Assembly: GCA_913055965.1 (NCBI GenBank)
Contig: CAJXKX010000200.1
Location: 1-5,076 of the forward strand
Source: an uncultured Roseovarius sp.
GTDB taxonomy: Bacteria; Pseudomonadota; Alphaproteobacteria; Rhodobacterales; Rhodobacteraceae
DNA: 5,076 bases
Direction of reading: 5' to 3'
In this document: positions 5,000-5,076 of the stretch, piece after piece
Position numbering within the stretch: position 1 is the stretch's first letter
Layout of the letters: every line of letters starts with the position of its first letter
Translations under genes and position numbers: made by a program
The notes under the pieces: model-generated
Told to the model about the DNA's origin: nothing
What the model saw: only the letters and a program-made list of their open reading frames with translations
Database searches by the model: none

Positions 5000-5076
5000 T
5001 CAGGGCAGCTCGTAGACCAGCCGGAAGAATTGGCGCGGGCCCGACTGTCGGAAGTCCGGAAGGGTCAGCGTCTGCC
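5000..5076 (-). CDS. C-terminal end of an unidentified minus-strand protein
   Basis: Reading leftward from the window edge, one frame is open for 24 residues and ends with TGA at 5000-5002. The tail is QTLTLPDFRQSGPRQFFRLVYELP. A short Arg-x-Phe-Phe/Tyr-Arg-Leu-Val ending is common at the C-termini of large secreted proteins of Verrucomicrobiota and Planctomycetota, so this fits the taxonomic signal of the sulfatase part. It converges with the sulfatase frame, whose stop is 12 bases away. The fragment is too short for a function. Confidence 0.5.
   Translation of the reverse strand, partial: QTLTLPDFRQSGPRQFFRLVYELP

Noticed and set aside
1..5076. CRISPR array, tRNA, rRNA, insertion sequence or phage genes
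   Set aside because: I saw no regularly spaced repeats, tRNA-like cloverleaf, terminal inverted repeats or transposase/integrase motifs in the window.

Overview
The window is GC-rich throughout and appears to join two unlike pieces of DNA. Positions 1 to about 4200 read as an ordinary chromosomal segment of an alphaproteobacterium, most likely a Rhodobacteraceae-type organism. The grounds are GC-rich codon use with mostly CTG leucine and CGC arginine, compact gene spacing, and a DUF983 plus Nudix hydrolase pair of a kind common there. From roughly 4200 to the end, the protein style changes to that of sulfatase-rich Planctomycetota or Verrucomicrobiota. This taxonomic reading is inferred from motifs and codon use, not from a search.

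Layout, left to right: a truncated DMT/EamA membrane transporter (minus, 1-454); a two-gene minus-strand operon of a small DUF2061 membrane protein (1491-1697) translationally coupled to a three-histidine-box fatty acid desaturase (584-1498); a 106-bp divergent intergenic region rich in palindromes; a plus-strand XRE-family regulator (1804-2664) with an apparent leaderless promoter; a convergent minus-strand operon of a DUF983 zinc-ribbon membrane protein (3410-3814) and a Nudix hydrolase (2677-3384); a plus-strand reading frame (4052-4987) that joins the signal peptide of a small Gly/Met/His-rich exported protein to the C-terminal half of a sulfatase; and the last 24 residues of a minus-strand gene (5000-5076).

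The desaturase operon and the regulator face away from each other across shared control DNA, so the regulator may control itself and possibly the desaturase. The predicted -10 of the regulator lies inside a perfect 14-bp inverted repeat, and the start codon falls where transcription should begin, which explains the lack of a Shine-Dalgarno sequence.

The most important point for a reader is the 4052-4987 frame. It lacks the sulfatase N-terminal half that carries the formylglycine site, and codon use shifts near residue 53. It is either an assembly chimera or a recombination fusion. I do not see a convincing new biological system in this window.
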